Under the pieces are notes generated by a model, which was not told where the DNA came from, did no database searches, and saw only the letters and a program-made list of their open reading frames with translations. This document shows, piece by piece, positions 44,551 to 52,684 of a stretch of DNA of 64,000 nucleotides (position 1 is its first letter; every line of letters starts with the position of its first letter). The translations under genes and the position numbers were made by a program. Source of the stretch: Arthrobacter sp. AQ5-05 (GTDB lineage Bacteria; Actinomycetota; Actinomycetes; Actinomycetales; Micrococcaceae); NCBI RefSeq assembly GCF_003287975.1, contig NZ_QMKQ01000014.1, positions 1 to 64,000 on the forward strand, written 5' to 3'.

Positions 44551-46203
44551 TCAGGCAGGCTTCGGCGGGGTCGAGGGCTTGGGCGGGACCGCCAGCGGAA
44601 GCGGCAGGCGCACCTCGAAGACCGTGTTCCCCGGGGCCGAGGCGACATCGATGGTTCCTCCGTGCGACTCCACGATGGCCTTGGCGATCGGCAGGCCCAG
44701 CCCGGTGGTGCCGTCCGCGCCGGAGCGCGCCGCATCGGCGCGGGTGAAACGCTTGAACACCAGCGGCAGGAAATCCGGTGCGATGCCTTCCCCGGTGTCA
44801 GCAACCCGCAGCACCGCCTGGTGCGTGGCCGCATCGCGGGTGACCGAGACCGTGACGGTGTTGCCCTCGGAGGTGTGCTTGCGGGCGTTGGCCAGCAGGT
44901 TGGTGATGACCCGGCGCAGCGCGGAAGCGTCGCCCGAGACCGTCAACGGGGTGTCCGGGACCTTGGGGATCCAGTGGTGGGACGGGGCGGTGATGGCAAA
45001 GTCCTCGGTGATTTCGGCCGCCAATTTCCCCAGGTCCACCGGGACCTTTTTGACGTGGTGCTTCTCGTCGAGCCGGGCCAGCAGCAGCAGGTTCTCCACC
45101 AGGGAGCTCATCCGGGTGCTCTGTTCCAGCACGCGGTTCAGCGAGCGTTGCCCGTCGTCGGAAAAATGCTCGGTGGCGCTGATCAGTTCGGTGTAGCCGC
45201 GGATGGCCGAGAGCGGGGTGCGCAGCTCGTGCGACGCGTCGGCAACGAATTGGCGCATCTGCGCCTCCGAGGCCTCGCGCACCGCGAAGGCCGAGCCCAC
45301 GTTGTCCAGCAGGGCGTTCAACGCCCTGCCCACTTCCCCGGATTCGGTGCCGGGGATCGAATCGCGGGGGGCCACCCGTGCCTCCAGCGCGGCGGTGCCG
45401 GATTCGAGTTCGGCGTTGGCCACCGAGGAGGCCACGGCGGAGACCCGCTGCAGCGGGGCCAGCGAGCGGCGGATGAGCATCGAGCCGACCAGGCCGATGG
45501 CGATCACCCCGGCCAGCGAAATGGTCAGCGTCAGGATGCCCAACGCGGCCAGGGTCCGCTCATTGGGTGCCAGCGGCAGCCCGGTGATCAGGACGCCGCC
45601 GGATCCTGGGTCCTTCTGGGCCGAGAGCAGGTAGTCGCCGATGCTCAGGTGCTTGACCACGGGCGGGGCATCGACCTTGACGGAGGACAACGGCAACACG
45701 TCCGCGTCGGTGATGTCCTTGCGGTCCCCGGTCTTGGAGTCGAGCACGGCCCCGGAGATCAGGTAGCCGGGGACGAGCCGGGCGTTGAGCGTGCCCGAGG
45801 CCTGGCCGGGGGCGAAAAGCGGGCCGGATGACGCGTCGCGTCCGTTTTGTGCGGAGTAGGTTGCTGCGCGCTCGGAAGCGAAGTCCAGCTGCTCGTGCAG
45901 CTGCGACGCCATGGCCTGGCGCATGCCGGCATTCAGCAGCAGCCCGATGACGGCGCAGATCAATGCGAGTGACCCGATGAGGGCCAGCAGCAGCTTGCGT
46001 TGCAGGGTGAGCCGGCCGAAGCGCTGCCTCAGTCGTGCGCTGAGCGGAACCTGTGGGGGCTCCTGCCCGGGCCCTGCTGGTTCGGGCGAGGCCGCCCCGA
46101 GGGTCGAGGCAGCCTCTGCGTCCTCGGCATCGGGCCGGGCCGCTTCGGCCGGCCGCGGTTCCGGTGCGTCGTGGGGGAGCAACGGGCGTGCGGGTTGGCT
46201 CAT
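44551..46203 (-). CDS. Two-component sensor histidine kinase
   Basis: A 550-residue membrane sensor. A Pro/Ala/Glu-rich cytoplasmic N-tail (1-60) is followed by a transmembrane helix at about 70-92, an extracellular sensor domain (93-218), a second helix (about 220-243), and HAMP (244-300). The DHp has phospho-acceptor His325 (ADASHELRTPLSAIRGY). The HATPase domain has NLLANARKHT, DTGEGIAPDFL, and a G2 box GTTGLGLPIAKAI. Its start overlaps the response regulator stop by 4 bp, so the two are co-translated. It resembles mycobacterial TrcS/TcrY kinases. The signal is unknown. Confidence 0.92.
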   Translation of the reverse strand: MSQPARPLLPHDAPEPRPAEAARPDAEDAEAASTLGAASPEPAGPGQEPPQVPLSARLRQRFGRLTLQRKLLLALIGSLALICAVIGLLLNAGMRQAMASQLHEQLDFASERAATYSAQNGRDASSGPLFAPGQASGTLNARLVPGYLISGAVLDSKTGDRKDITDADVLPLSSVKVDAPPVVKHLSIGDYLLSAQKDPGSGGVLITGLPLAPNERTLAALGILTLTISLAGVIAIGLVGSMLIRRSLAPLQRVSAVASSVANAELESGTAALEARVAPRDSIPGTESGEVGRALNALLDNVGSAFAVREASEAQMRQFVADASHELRTPLSAIRGYTELISATEHFSDDGQRSLNRVLEQSTRMSSLVENLLLLARLDEKHHVKKVPVDLGKLAAEITEDFAITAPSHHWIPKVPDTPLTVSGDASALRRVITNLLANARKHTSEGNTVTVSVTRDAATHQAVLRVADTGEGIAPDFLPLVFKRFTRADAARSGADGTTGLGLPIAKAIVESHGGTIDVASAPGNTVFEVRLPLPLAVPPKPSTPPKPA

Positions 46204-46940
46204 GACGCGGGCTTGAGCATGTACCCGGCCCCGCGCACGGTGTGGATCATGGCCGGGCCGTCGGCCTCGATCTTCTTGCGCAGGTAGGAAATGTAGAGCT
46301 CGACGATGTTGGCCTGGCCGCCGAAATCGTAGTGCCAGACGTTGTCCAGGATCTGGGTCTTGGAGACCACTCGGCGTGCGTTGACCATCAGGTAGGAGAG
46401 CAGGTCGAACTCGGTGGCGGTGAGGTTGATGGGAACCCCGGCGCGGGTGACGTCGTGGGAGTCGGAGTTCAGCACCAGGTCGCCGACCACCAGTTCGGCG
46501 CTGTCGGCGGCGGTGGCGCCGGAGCGTTCCACGAGCTTGTGCAGTCGCAGAAGCACCTCTTCGAGGCTGAAGGGCTTGGCGACGTAGTCGTCGGCGCCGA
46601 TGCCCAGTCCCTCGATCCTGTCCTCCACGGCGTCCTTGGCGGTCAGGAAGAGCACCGGGACCTCGGGGAGGAAGGTGCGGACCTTGCGCAGGACCTCCGG
46701 CCCCTCGAAGCCCGGCAGCATCCAGTCGAGCACCAGGACGTCGGGCGTCGACTTGCGGGCGGCTTCCACCGCGGAGGGCCCGTCATGCGCCACGGTGGCT
46801 TCCCAACCCAGCATGCGGGTGCCCATCGAGACCAGTTCGGCCAGCGAGGGTTCGTCGTCGACGACCAGCACCTTGATGGCGGTGCCGTCCGGGTGGGTCA
46901 GTCGGGGCAGTTGCGTGGGAGAAAATCGGGAGCTTGGCAT
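46200..46940 (-). CDS. OmpR-family response regulator
   Basis: A 246-residue response regulator. The receiver has acidic pair Asp28-Asp29 (VLVVDDEPS), phospho-acceptor Asp72 (VLVLDWMLPG) and Lys in ADDYVAKPFSLEE. The winged-helix output domain ends TVRGAGYMLKP. The first 20 residues form an extension before the receiver. It is transcribed first, upstream of its cognate kinase. It is similar to TrcR/TcrX-type regulators of actinobacteria. The target genes cannot be told from the window. Confidence 0.93.
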   Translation of the reverse strand: MPSSRFSPTQLPRLTHPDGTAIKVLVVDDEPSLAELVSMGTRMLGWEATVAHDGPSAVEAARKSTPDVLVLDWMLPGFEGPEVLRKVRTFLPEVPVLFLTAKDAVEDRIEGLGIGADDYVAKPFSLEEVLLRLHKLVERSGATAADSAELVVGDLVLNSDSHDVTRAGVPINLTATEFDLLSYLMVNARRVVSKTQILDNVWHYDFGGQANIVELYISYLRKKIEADGPAMIHTVRGAGYMLKPAS

Positions 46941-47193
46941 GTTTCTAACTTTCCCTCCGTGGTGTAGGCCGGCCCTGTGGCCCGGCTGTGCACGGCCTGT
47001 GAGGCGTGGTGCATCCAGCCTACGGCCTGTGGTCGCCGTGGGTCAGGTCCCTGTGGAGCCACTGCTTGGCGGGGTCGTTGCTTGGAGCCCGCTTCGGGTG
47101 TAAGTCTGGTCGCATCGACGCTGGGGATCGGGGCCATTGATCAGATTGCTTGCCCGATGCGAAATGACAGGGCATACCGCATTGCCCGCGGCC
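46941..47193. other. Intergenic DNA upstream of the response regulator
   Basis: No credible gene. It must hold the promoter of the two-component operon on the minus strand, but no convincing -35/-10 pair stands out. Short open frames lack ribosome sites. Confidence 0.45.
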
Positions 47194-47231
47194 ATCACAT
47201 CACACATCTGCGCAATGTGATGATCGTCACT
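47194..47231 (+). promoter_or_regulatory. CRP/GlxR-like site and flanking inverted repeat
   Basis: TGTGATGATCGTCACT (47216-47231) fits the CRP-family pattern TGTGA-N6-TCAC(A/T). The preceding ATCACAT (47194-47200) and ATGTGAT (47215-47221) form a second inverted repeat. It lies about 300 bp before the orphan regulator gene. Confidence 0.5.
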
Positions 47232-47327
47232 TTAAGCGCTTGATGTCTCACATGGTGGACACTATCGAAGTTTGTTACTTGCGGGTTCCTTATATTACGA
47301 GGAAACTAGTGTTTGTGAATAGCGCAG

Positions 47328-47464
47328 CAATGACACCTCGGAGCCTTTTTGAAGGCGTGGCGATGACTCATCGCCAGTGTCATTGTCGAATGCCCAGCTG
47401 AGCGTCGGAACCCTTTCGACGCTCAGTGACACTCGCATCGCTCCCGCCCCTCGCACCGGCGAGG
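47328..47464 (+). promoter_or_regulatory. Multi-hairpin leader of the orphan winged-helix regulator
   Basis: Nested and sequential stems: CAATGACAC (47328-47336) pairs with GTGTCATTG (47377-47385) around TGGCGATGA-1-TCATCGCCA (47358-47376). Then come CTGAGCGTCG-9-CGACGCTCAG (47398-47426) and CCTCGC-4-GCGAGG (47449-47464). An AT-rich stretch at 47289-47298 (TTATATTACG) could hold the -10. This would leave a leader of over 200 nt. Confidence 0.5.
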
Positions 47465-47528
47465 CAAGCGGAGCACCTAGGCATTCGCGCCATTCCGTGG
47501 CATTCACACGAGTTAGAGGTAAAGAAGC

Positions 47529-48326
47529 ATGTCGGTAACGTCCGGATACGTCCATGTCTCAATCCGCAACGCCCAGTCCCGCGCCGCGGCAGCGCAGCGC
47601 AACACTGCTCCAGGCGGCTACACCCCTGCCGGCTATCGCCAGCTCCATGCGGTCCCGGCGGCCCACGAGACTCGACCGATGACTGCTCCGACCCCCATTG
47701 TGGCTCCCAGCGGAATCTCCGGCCCGCAGCCGGTGGCAGGTGACACCACCGCACGCGGTTTCGTGCTTTATGTAGGTCTTGACGAGTCGGTGGCCCAGGC
47801 CCAGGGAACCTCGCTGGGCAAGCTGGCAACCCAGGTCCGTGCCTTCCTGGCCACGCTTTCCCCCGAAGCACAGACCCATGCCGCCGTCGCACTGGCCCCG
47901 GCCAGCGCCCAGGGCGAAAACATCGACGTCGTGCGCCAGGCACTGGGGGACCCCACGGTCAACCGCCGCCCGCGCGTCGATGCCCGCCCCACGGCACCGC
48001 GCCCCTCCGGTGTGCTGATCGACCTGTCCCGCCGCGAGGTGCACCTTGACGGCGAGACCCTGAACCTCACGTTCAAGGAATTCGAGCTGCTGAACTACCT
48101 GGTGGAGAACGGCACCCGCACCGTGGGCCGCGACGAGCTGCTCACCAATCTGTGGCGCAACGCCGAAGAGGTCCCGAACGAGCGCACCATCGACGTGCAC
48201 ATCCGTCGCCTGCGCTCGAAGCTTGGCCGCCTGGCCAACACCGTGCGCACCGTGCGCGGCCAGGGCTACCGCTTCTACGAGCACCCCGAGGTCGTCGTCT
48301 GGGCCGCCCCGGAATACACCATCTAG
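47529..48326 (+). CDS. Orphan winged-helix (OmpR-type output) transcriptional regulator
   Basis: A 265-residue regulator. The C-terminal winged helix (about residues 160-255) is OmpR-like: IDLSRREVHLDGETLNLTFKEFELLNYL, RTIDVHIRRLRSKLG, and TVRGQGYRFYEHPE. The N-terminal part is not a phospho-receiver: it has no DD pair, no phospho-Asp strand and no Lys. It starts with a flexible Ala/Gln-rich stretch, then a small domain with GFVLYVGLDESVAQAQGTSLG and ATQVRAFLATLSPEAQTHAAVAL. DNA binding therefore seems controlled by something other than phosphorylation. The start follows AGAGGTAAAG. The long structured leader suggests extra control of expression. Confidence 0.82.
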   Translation: MSVTSGYVHVSIRNAQSRAAAAQRNTAPGGYTPAGYRQLHAVPAAHETRPMTAPTPIVAPSGISGPQPVAGDTTARGFVLYVGLDESVAQAQGTSLGKLATQVRAFLATLSPEAQTHAAVALAPASAQGENIDVVRQALGDPTVNRRPRVDARPTAPRPSGVLIDLSRREVHLDGETLNLTFKEFELLNYLVENGTRTVGRDELLTNLWRNAEEVPNERTIDVHIRRLRSKLGRLANTVRTVRGQGYRFYEHPEVVVWAAPEYTI

Positions 48327-48341
48327 TTTTGCCTTCACGCG

Positions 48342-48377
48342 CTGCGGGGCCCGCATCCACGGATGCGGGCCCCGCAG
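48342..48377 (+). terminator. Terminator of the orphan regulator gene
   Basis: Perfect 17-bp arms (CTGCGGGGCCCGCATCC and complement) with a 2-nt loop, starting 15 bp after the stop codon. Confidence 0.8.
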
Positions 48378-48417
48378 GCGCTTAAGCCCGCGGGTGACCG
48401 GAGGCCCCCGCGAGCCT

Positions 48418-48423
48418 TAGGCT
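48418..48423 (+). promoter_or_regulatory. -10 hexamer (TAGGCT) of leaderless sixA-like gene
   Basis: TAGGCT is exactly 7 nt before the ATG at 48431. TGACCG 17 bp upstream could be the -35. Confidence 0.55.
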
Positions 48424-48430
48424 TGGAGGC

Positions 48431-48952
48431 ATGAGCGAACATCATCTGAAGCGACTCGTGTTGCTGCGCCATGCCAAGAGCGACTACCCGCTGGGTGTGT
48501 CCGACCACGACCGGCCGCTGGCCGCCCGCGGCAACCGCGAGGCGCCTGCCGCCGGTGCCTGGCTGCGCGAGCACGACGTGGTCCCCGACTACATCGTGCT
48601 CTCCGATGCCCAGCGGACCCGTGCCACCTGCGCGTGGGTCATCAGCGAGCTCGGCGAAAAGGCCCCCACTCCCTACATGGACTCGCGCATCTACGGCGCC
48701 TCGAGCACCAGGTTGTGCGCCATCATCAACGAGACACCCGACACCGTCACCACGCTGATGGTCATCGGGCACCAGCCTGTGCTGCAGGAACTGGCCATGC
48801 GCCTCGCTTCGGCGGACTCGGACGAGGAAGCGGTCTACGAGCTGGCGATGAACTACCCGACGCTGGGACTCACCGTGCTGCAGACCGAGAAGTCGTGGGC
48901 GGAAATCGACGGACGCGACATGCGTGTCACCGATTTCGTGGTCCCGCGCTGA
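48431..48952 (+). CDS. Histidine phosphatase family protein (SixA-like)
   Basis: A 173-residue phosphoglycerate-mutase-fold phosphatase. The catalytic motif LRHAKSDY (Arg13, His14) is the SixA variant of RHG. LSDAQRTRATCAW supplies the second Arg, and IGHQPVLQELAM the second His. SixA removes phosphate from histidines of phosphotransfer proteins. Actinobacterial homologues are largely uncharacterised. It lies downstream of two regulatory loci, but nothing links them directly. Confidence 0.87.
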   Translation: MSEHHLKRLVLLRHAKSDYPLGVSDHDRPLAARGNREAPAAGAWLREHDVVPDYIVLSDAQRTRATCAWVISELGEKAPTPYMDSRIYGASSTRLCAIINETPDTVTTLMVIGHQPVLQELAMRLASADSDEEAVYELAMNYPTLGLTVLQTEKSWAEIDGRDMRVTDFVVPR

Positions 48953-49189
48953 GGCACCGCACAGGTACCACAAGTAGTTCGATGAGAGTTTGGGGAGGGT
49001 CCAAACCCCGGGTTTCCGCACCGTTCCACCGCGAACATGAGAGCGGATGGACCGATTATGAGAACGCCCTCATGGACTGTTCATCCTTTGCTAACTTTGG
49101 GGCCTTTGACTAGGAGCAACGCAAGCACCCAAGGCTTGCGGCCGCGGCAGTGCGGCACCTGATTCCCGGCCTTGAAAAGGATTGTCCCC
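48953..49189. other. Intergenic region upstream of the P-loop/ABC-like pair
   Basis: 237 bp hold no gene. This region probably contains the promoter of the operon that follows, but no -35/-10 pair is convincing. The only clear signal is the AAAGGA ribosome site at its end. Confidence 0.4.
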
Positions 49190-50344
49190 ATGAGCATCAG
49201 CCCCAGCCTTGAAACCCGCACCATCGACGCAGCCCCGGCCACCGAAGGCCAATTACGCCACCTGCAGCTCGGGGCCCGGCGGGCGCTGGAGATCCGGGCC
49301 GCCTACACGACCCGCTTCGTGGCCACCGAGTTCTCCAAGCGACCCGGGGACTTCCACCTGATCGCCGGTGCGGATGTGCACCCGCAGCCCGGGGACGTGG
49401 TCATCGCCCGCGTCGCCGAAATCGGCAAGCATACCCGCCTCGAATCCCCGGTCTCCCGGCGCCAGCTGATGTTCGTCGGCCAGGAGATCATGGTCGCCTA
49501 CGGCAACCGCTACGCCCCGGACCAGTTCCTGGCCCACGTTCCGGAGACCCTGGAGCCGTGCCATCTGGTGGCCGGCGGCGGCCTGGCCGGATACGTCACC
49601 GAAATGCACGCCTCGATCGACGCGGCCACCGCGATCGAACCGGTCGGCCTGTTGGCCACCAAGGACGGCGTGGTGAACCTGCGCGACTTCGCCCCGCTGC
49701 AGGTCGGCACCCCGTCGCTGGCGGTGGTCCGCGCCGTGGGCGCCCCGCGCCCGCCGGTCATTGCGGTGCTGGGCACCTCGATGAACTCGGGCAAGTCCAC
49801 CACCCTGGGCTGCCTGGTCAACGGGCTGGCCAACGCCGGGCTGCACGTGGCGGCGGGCAAGGCCACCGGAACCGGGGCCGGCAACGACCCGAACCTGTTC
49901 ATCGACGCCGGCGCGTTCCCGGTCTGCGACTTCACCGACTTCGGCTATCCCACCACCTTCAAGCTCGCCTACGAGCAGGTCCGTGACCTGCTGGCCGCGA
50001 TGATCGACGAGCAGGCCGCTTCCGGCGCGGACGTGGTCGTCATCGAGATCGCCGACGGCCTGTACCAGGGCGAGACCTCCCGGCTGCTGCGTGACCCGCT
50101 CTTCGCCGCATGCGTGGACACCGTGGTGTTCTCCGCCCAGGACGCCCTCGGTGCCCGCGCAGGACTGGACGTGCTGCAGGATGCCGGGGTGCCGGTAGCC
50201 GCTGTCTCCGGCCTGCTCACGGCCTCCCCGCTGGCCACTGCCGAGGCCGCGGCCCGGCTCGAGGTGCCCGTCATCGACACCTACTCCCTGTGCAACCCCG
50301 CGGTCGCCACCGCCCTGGTCCCGGTGCGCGCCGAATCGCTGTGA
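49190..50344 (+). CDS. P-loop NTPase of unknown function (DUF1611-related)
   Basis: A 384-residue protein. The C-terminal half is a P-loop NTPase: Walker A GTSMNSGKST (195-204), then GKATGTGAGNDPNLFIDAGA, CDFTDFGYPTT, and a Walker B-like VVVIEIADG (283-290). This resembles the DUF1611/MobB-like group of SIMIBI NTPases. The N-terminal half (1-185) has a helix (GARRALEIRAAYTTRFVATE) and a beta-rich domain with VLGTSM-like repeats absent. The ATG at 49190 follows AAAGGA at 9 nt. Its stop overlaps the GTG of the next gene (GTGA), so the two are co-translated. The substrate is unknown. An ATP- or GTP-driven ligase, kinase or chaperone role is possible. Confidence 0.7.
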   Translation: MSISPSLETRTIDAAPATEGQLRHLQLGARRALEIRAAYTTRFVATEFSKRPGDFHLIAGADVHPQPGDVVIARVAEIGKHTRLESPVSRRQLMFVGQEIMVAYGNRYAPDQFLAHVPETLEPCHLVAGGGLAGYVTEMHASIDAATAIEPVGLLATKDGVVNLRDFAPLQVGTPSLAVVRAVGAPRPPVIAVLGTSMNSGKSTTLGCLVNGLANAGLHVAAGKATGTGAGNDPNLFIDAGAFPVCDFTDFGYPTTFKLAYEQVRDLLAAMIDEQAASGADVVVIEIADGLYQGETSRLLRDPLFAACVDTVVFSAQDALGARAGLDVLQDAGVPVAAVSGLLTASPLATAEAAARLEVPVIDTYSLCNPAVATALVPVRAESL

Positions 50345-52056
50345 GCGGCCTCGACGCGCTGATGCAGGACCGCCGGGCCCCGGCCATGGCGCCGCTGGGC
50401 ATCGTGCCGACCCCCGCGGACCGGGGACCGGCCCCGCGCCTGCCGAAGCTGGTCACCGGCAAGCGCCGCGGGCTGTTCCTTGCGCTGCTGGCCCTGGCCA
50501 CCGGCTGCGGAGGCCTCGGGGTGGCCATTGCGCTGCTGGTCGGCGCGCTGGTGACCGGGGCAGCGGTGCTGCCGCTGGCCGTGGGCATCGGGGCGCTGAT
50601 CCTGCTGCTGGGCGCTGGCCGCTACTTGGAACGCGTGCTGGCCGAAAAGCTGGGGCAGCACTACGTGGCGCAGCTGCGCCTGTCGCTGATCTCCCACTCC
50701 CTGCTGGCCCCCAAGGTGCCCTCGGTGGGCATCACCGTGGCGCGGGCCAGCAACGACCTCTCCTCGGTGCGCAATTGGGTCGCCCAGGGCATCGCCCCGC
50801 TGCTGGCGGGCATCCCGCTGGTACTCATCTCCATGGCCGGGCTCTTTGCTCTCCACCCGGCCCTGGCCCTGGCCCTGGGGGCTCCGGTGCTGGTGCTGAC
50901 CGGCATGCTGCTGCTCCTGGCCCGCCCCGCCTACGAGCGGGCCAGGACCCTGCGCCGGCACCGCGGGAACCTGGCCGCGCGCATTGCCGACACCGTGGCC
51001 GCCTCCTCGGCCGTGGTCGCCGCCGGCGGGGTGGCCCGGGAACTTTCGCGGGTCGAAGCCAGCGGCAAAAAGGTCGTGGACGCCGCGGTGGCACGGGCCC
51101 GGCTGGCCGCGGTGCTGCGCGCCTGTTCGCTGGGCATGCCGCTGCTGGCCACCGCCGTGGTGGTGCTGGTCTCGCGGACCGCGGCACTGGGCCCCGGGCA
51201 CATCGCCACGGCCCTGACGCTGCTGGGGCTGTGCGCTGCCCCGGTGGGCGAATGGGGGCGCATCGTGGAGTACCGGCAGAACCACCGGGCTGCTTCCCGG
51301 ATCATTGCCCCGCTGCTGGCAGAAGAAGGCACGCTGTCGGCCGACCCCCGGCTGCGCCCGGGAGCGACTCGGGCCGCCGCCGAGATCCAGGCCTCGCGCA
51401 TCTCCGGGGTGTGGCTGCGCGGGGTGGAACTCTACGGCAGGCCCGTCCCGGAGCTGGACGCCAAACCCGGGGACCGGATCCGGGTGGTTGGTGCTGACGC
51501 CCGAGCCCGCGGGGAACTGTTCGGCATACTGGCCACGGCCCGCACCGCCGGAGGCCCGATCCTCGGGGACCTGGGGGAAGACGCTGCAGGACGGGGTGCC
51601 GGCTACGTGGTGGCAGGGGTGGTGCCCGCGGCCGTGGGGGAGAAGAAGCGCCGCCGGCTCATTGGCGCGGCCTTCGCCTCGATGGTGCCCGAACGCGGAA
51701 CCGTCCTGCGGGCCCTGCGCTACCGCCGCCCCGCCGCCGATCCGGGCAAGGCGCTGGCGCTGGCTGCGCGGCTGGGGCTTGACGCAGCTTCGCTGGAACA
51801 GGGGGAAAACACGCTTTTGCGCCGTGGCGGGATGCCGCTGGATGCCGCCCAACGCGCCGGGCTCATGGTCGCCCGCGCGATGCTCGGCTCCCCGGGCCTG
51901 CTGCTGCTCAACGAGATCGACTCCCACCTCGACGCCGCGGCCCGGCGCGAGCTGGAGGCCATGCTGCAGTCCTACCGCGGCGTGGTGATCGTCGGCTCCG
52001 ATGCCGCATGGTGCTCCGGCTACCGGGAATGGGACCTGGACGGGCCGGTGGCCTGA
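50341..52056 (+). CDS. ABC-exporter-like protein with degenerate nucleotide-binding domain
   Basis: A 571-residue protein with the layout of a half ABC exporter. Six hydrophobic helices (about 44-325) include the exporter-like NDLSSVRNWVAQGIAPL. They are followed by an NBD-shaped domain (about 345-571). Catalytic motifs are mostly gone: the P-loop position reads GADARARGEL (384-393, no GKS/T), the signature is LDAAQ (500-504), Walker B is LLLLNEID (Asp to Asn524, Glu525 kept), and the H-loop has no His (GSDAAW). It therefore probably cannot hydrolyse ATP in the usual way. Coupling to the P-loop gene suggests that protein may supply energy or the cargo. Confidence 0.72.
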   Translation: MSGLDALMQDRRAPAMAPLGIVPTPADRGPAPRLPKLVTGKRRGLFLALLALATGCGGLGVAIALLVGALVTGAAVLPLAVGIGALILLLGAGRYLERVLAEKLGQHYVAQLRLSLISHSLLAPKVPSVGITVARASNDLSSVRNWVAQGIAPLLAGIPLVLISMAGLFALHPALALALGAPVLVLTGMLLLLARPAYERARTLRRHRGNLAARIADTVAASSAVVAAGGVARELSRVEASGKKVVDAAVARARLAAVLRACSLGMPLLATAVVVLVSRTAALGPGHIATALTLLGLCAAPVGEWGRIVEYRQNHRAASRIIAPLLAEEGTLSADPRLRPGATRAAAEIQASRISGVWLRGVELYGRPVPELDAKPGDRIRVVGADARARGELFGILATARTAGGPILGDLGEDAAGRGAGYVVAGVVPAAVGEKKRRRLIGAAFASMVPERGTVLRALRYRRPAADPGKALALAARLGLDAASLEQGENTLLRRGGMPLDAAQRAGLMVARAMLGSPGLLLLNEIDSHLDAAARRELEAMLQSYRGVVIVGSDAAWCSGYREWDLDGPVA

Positions 52057-52075
52057 AGGGAAACCGCTTGGGGGC

Positions 52076-52684
52076 TCAGCGCAGCGGCGCGGTGAAGGCC
52101 ATGACCGCCTCCACGCAGCTTTCGACGCTGCGTTCGGGGTGGAACACCAACCGGTCCCGTCCCAGGATCAGTGCCGCACCGAAGATCGCTGTGGCCAGGG
52201 TGTCCAGGTCCGCCGCCGGTGCGAGGCGGGCCGGCGCGCCGTCCGCGGCCATCCGGGCCAGGGCATTGCGCACCAAGGCGATCACCTCGTGGCGCAGCGT
52301 GGCCAGCGCGGTGGCCCAGTCGCTGTCGGCCTGCCATTGCTCGGAGATCCACAGCTGCGCAAACGACGGGTATTCGGCAATGAATTCCAGGGCGTCGGCG
52401 ATCATCAGCCGCAAGCCGTCGGCGGCGTCGGGGACCTCGGCGGCCCGCTCGAAGCGCTCAAAGAGGATCGCGGCCCCGTAGTTCAGCAGCTCGCCGATCA
52501 GCTCGGACTTGGAACCGAAATTGTAGTAGACCGTGCCCTTGGAGACCCCGGCGGCCTTGGCGATCTCATCGACGCTCACCTCGTGGTGCCCGCGCGCACC
52601 GATCAGCTCCATGGAGGCGGTGAACAGGCGGTGCTTCGAATCGGTGGCCCGCACGCGGGTGCGCGGGGCGCTGGGTTCACTCAT
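52076..52684 (-). CDS. TetR-family regulator of the YhgE operon
   Basis: A 202-residue TetR repressor. The helix-turn-helix covers about residues 15-60 (LFTASMELIGARGHHEVSVD, then KAAGVSKGTVYYNFGSKSEL). The C-terminal domain is a TetR_C-type ligand pocket. It is the last gene of a three-gene operon: its start overlaps the yhgE stop by 4 bp (ATGA). A TetR-like inverted repeat lies in the promoter of the first gene (55914-55927), so it probably represses its own operon until a membrane-active or lipid-like effector appears. Confidence 0.87.
   Translation of the reverse strand: MSEPSAPRTRVRATDSKHRLFTASMELIGARGHHEVSVDEIAKAAGVSKGTVYYNFGSKSELIGELLNYGAAILFERFERAAEVPDAADGLRLMIADALEFIAEYPSFAQLWISEQWQADSDWATALATLRHEVIALVRNALARMAADGAPARLAPAADLDTLATAIFGAALILGRDRLVFHPERSVESCVEAVMAFTAPLR

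Noticed and set aside
44551-46940. Assignment of the two-component system to MtrAB or PhoPR
   Set aside because: The kinase sensor domain and the regulator's N-terminal extension do not match those systems specifically; only general TrcR/TcrX similarity is supported.
46977-47243. An 88-codon plus-strand frame upstream of the orphan regulator
   Set aside because: It is Cys/Arg-rich, without a ribosome site, and overlaps the presumed promoter of the two-component operon and the CRP-like site.
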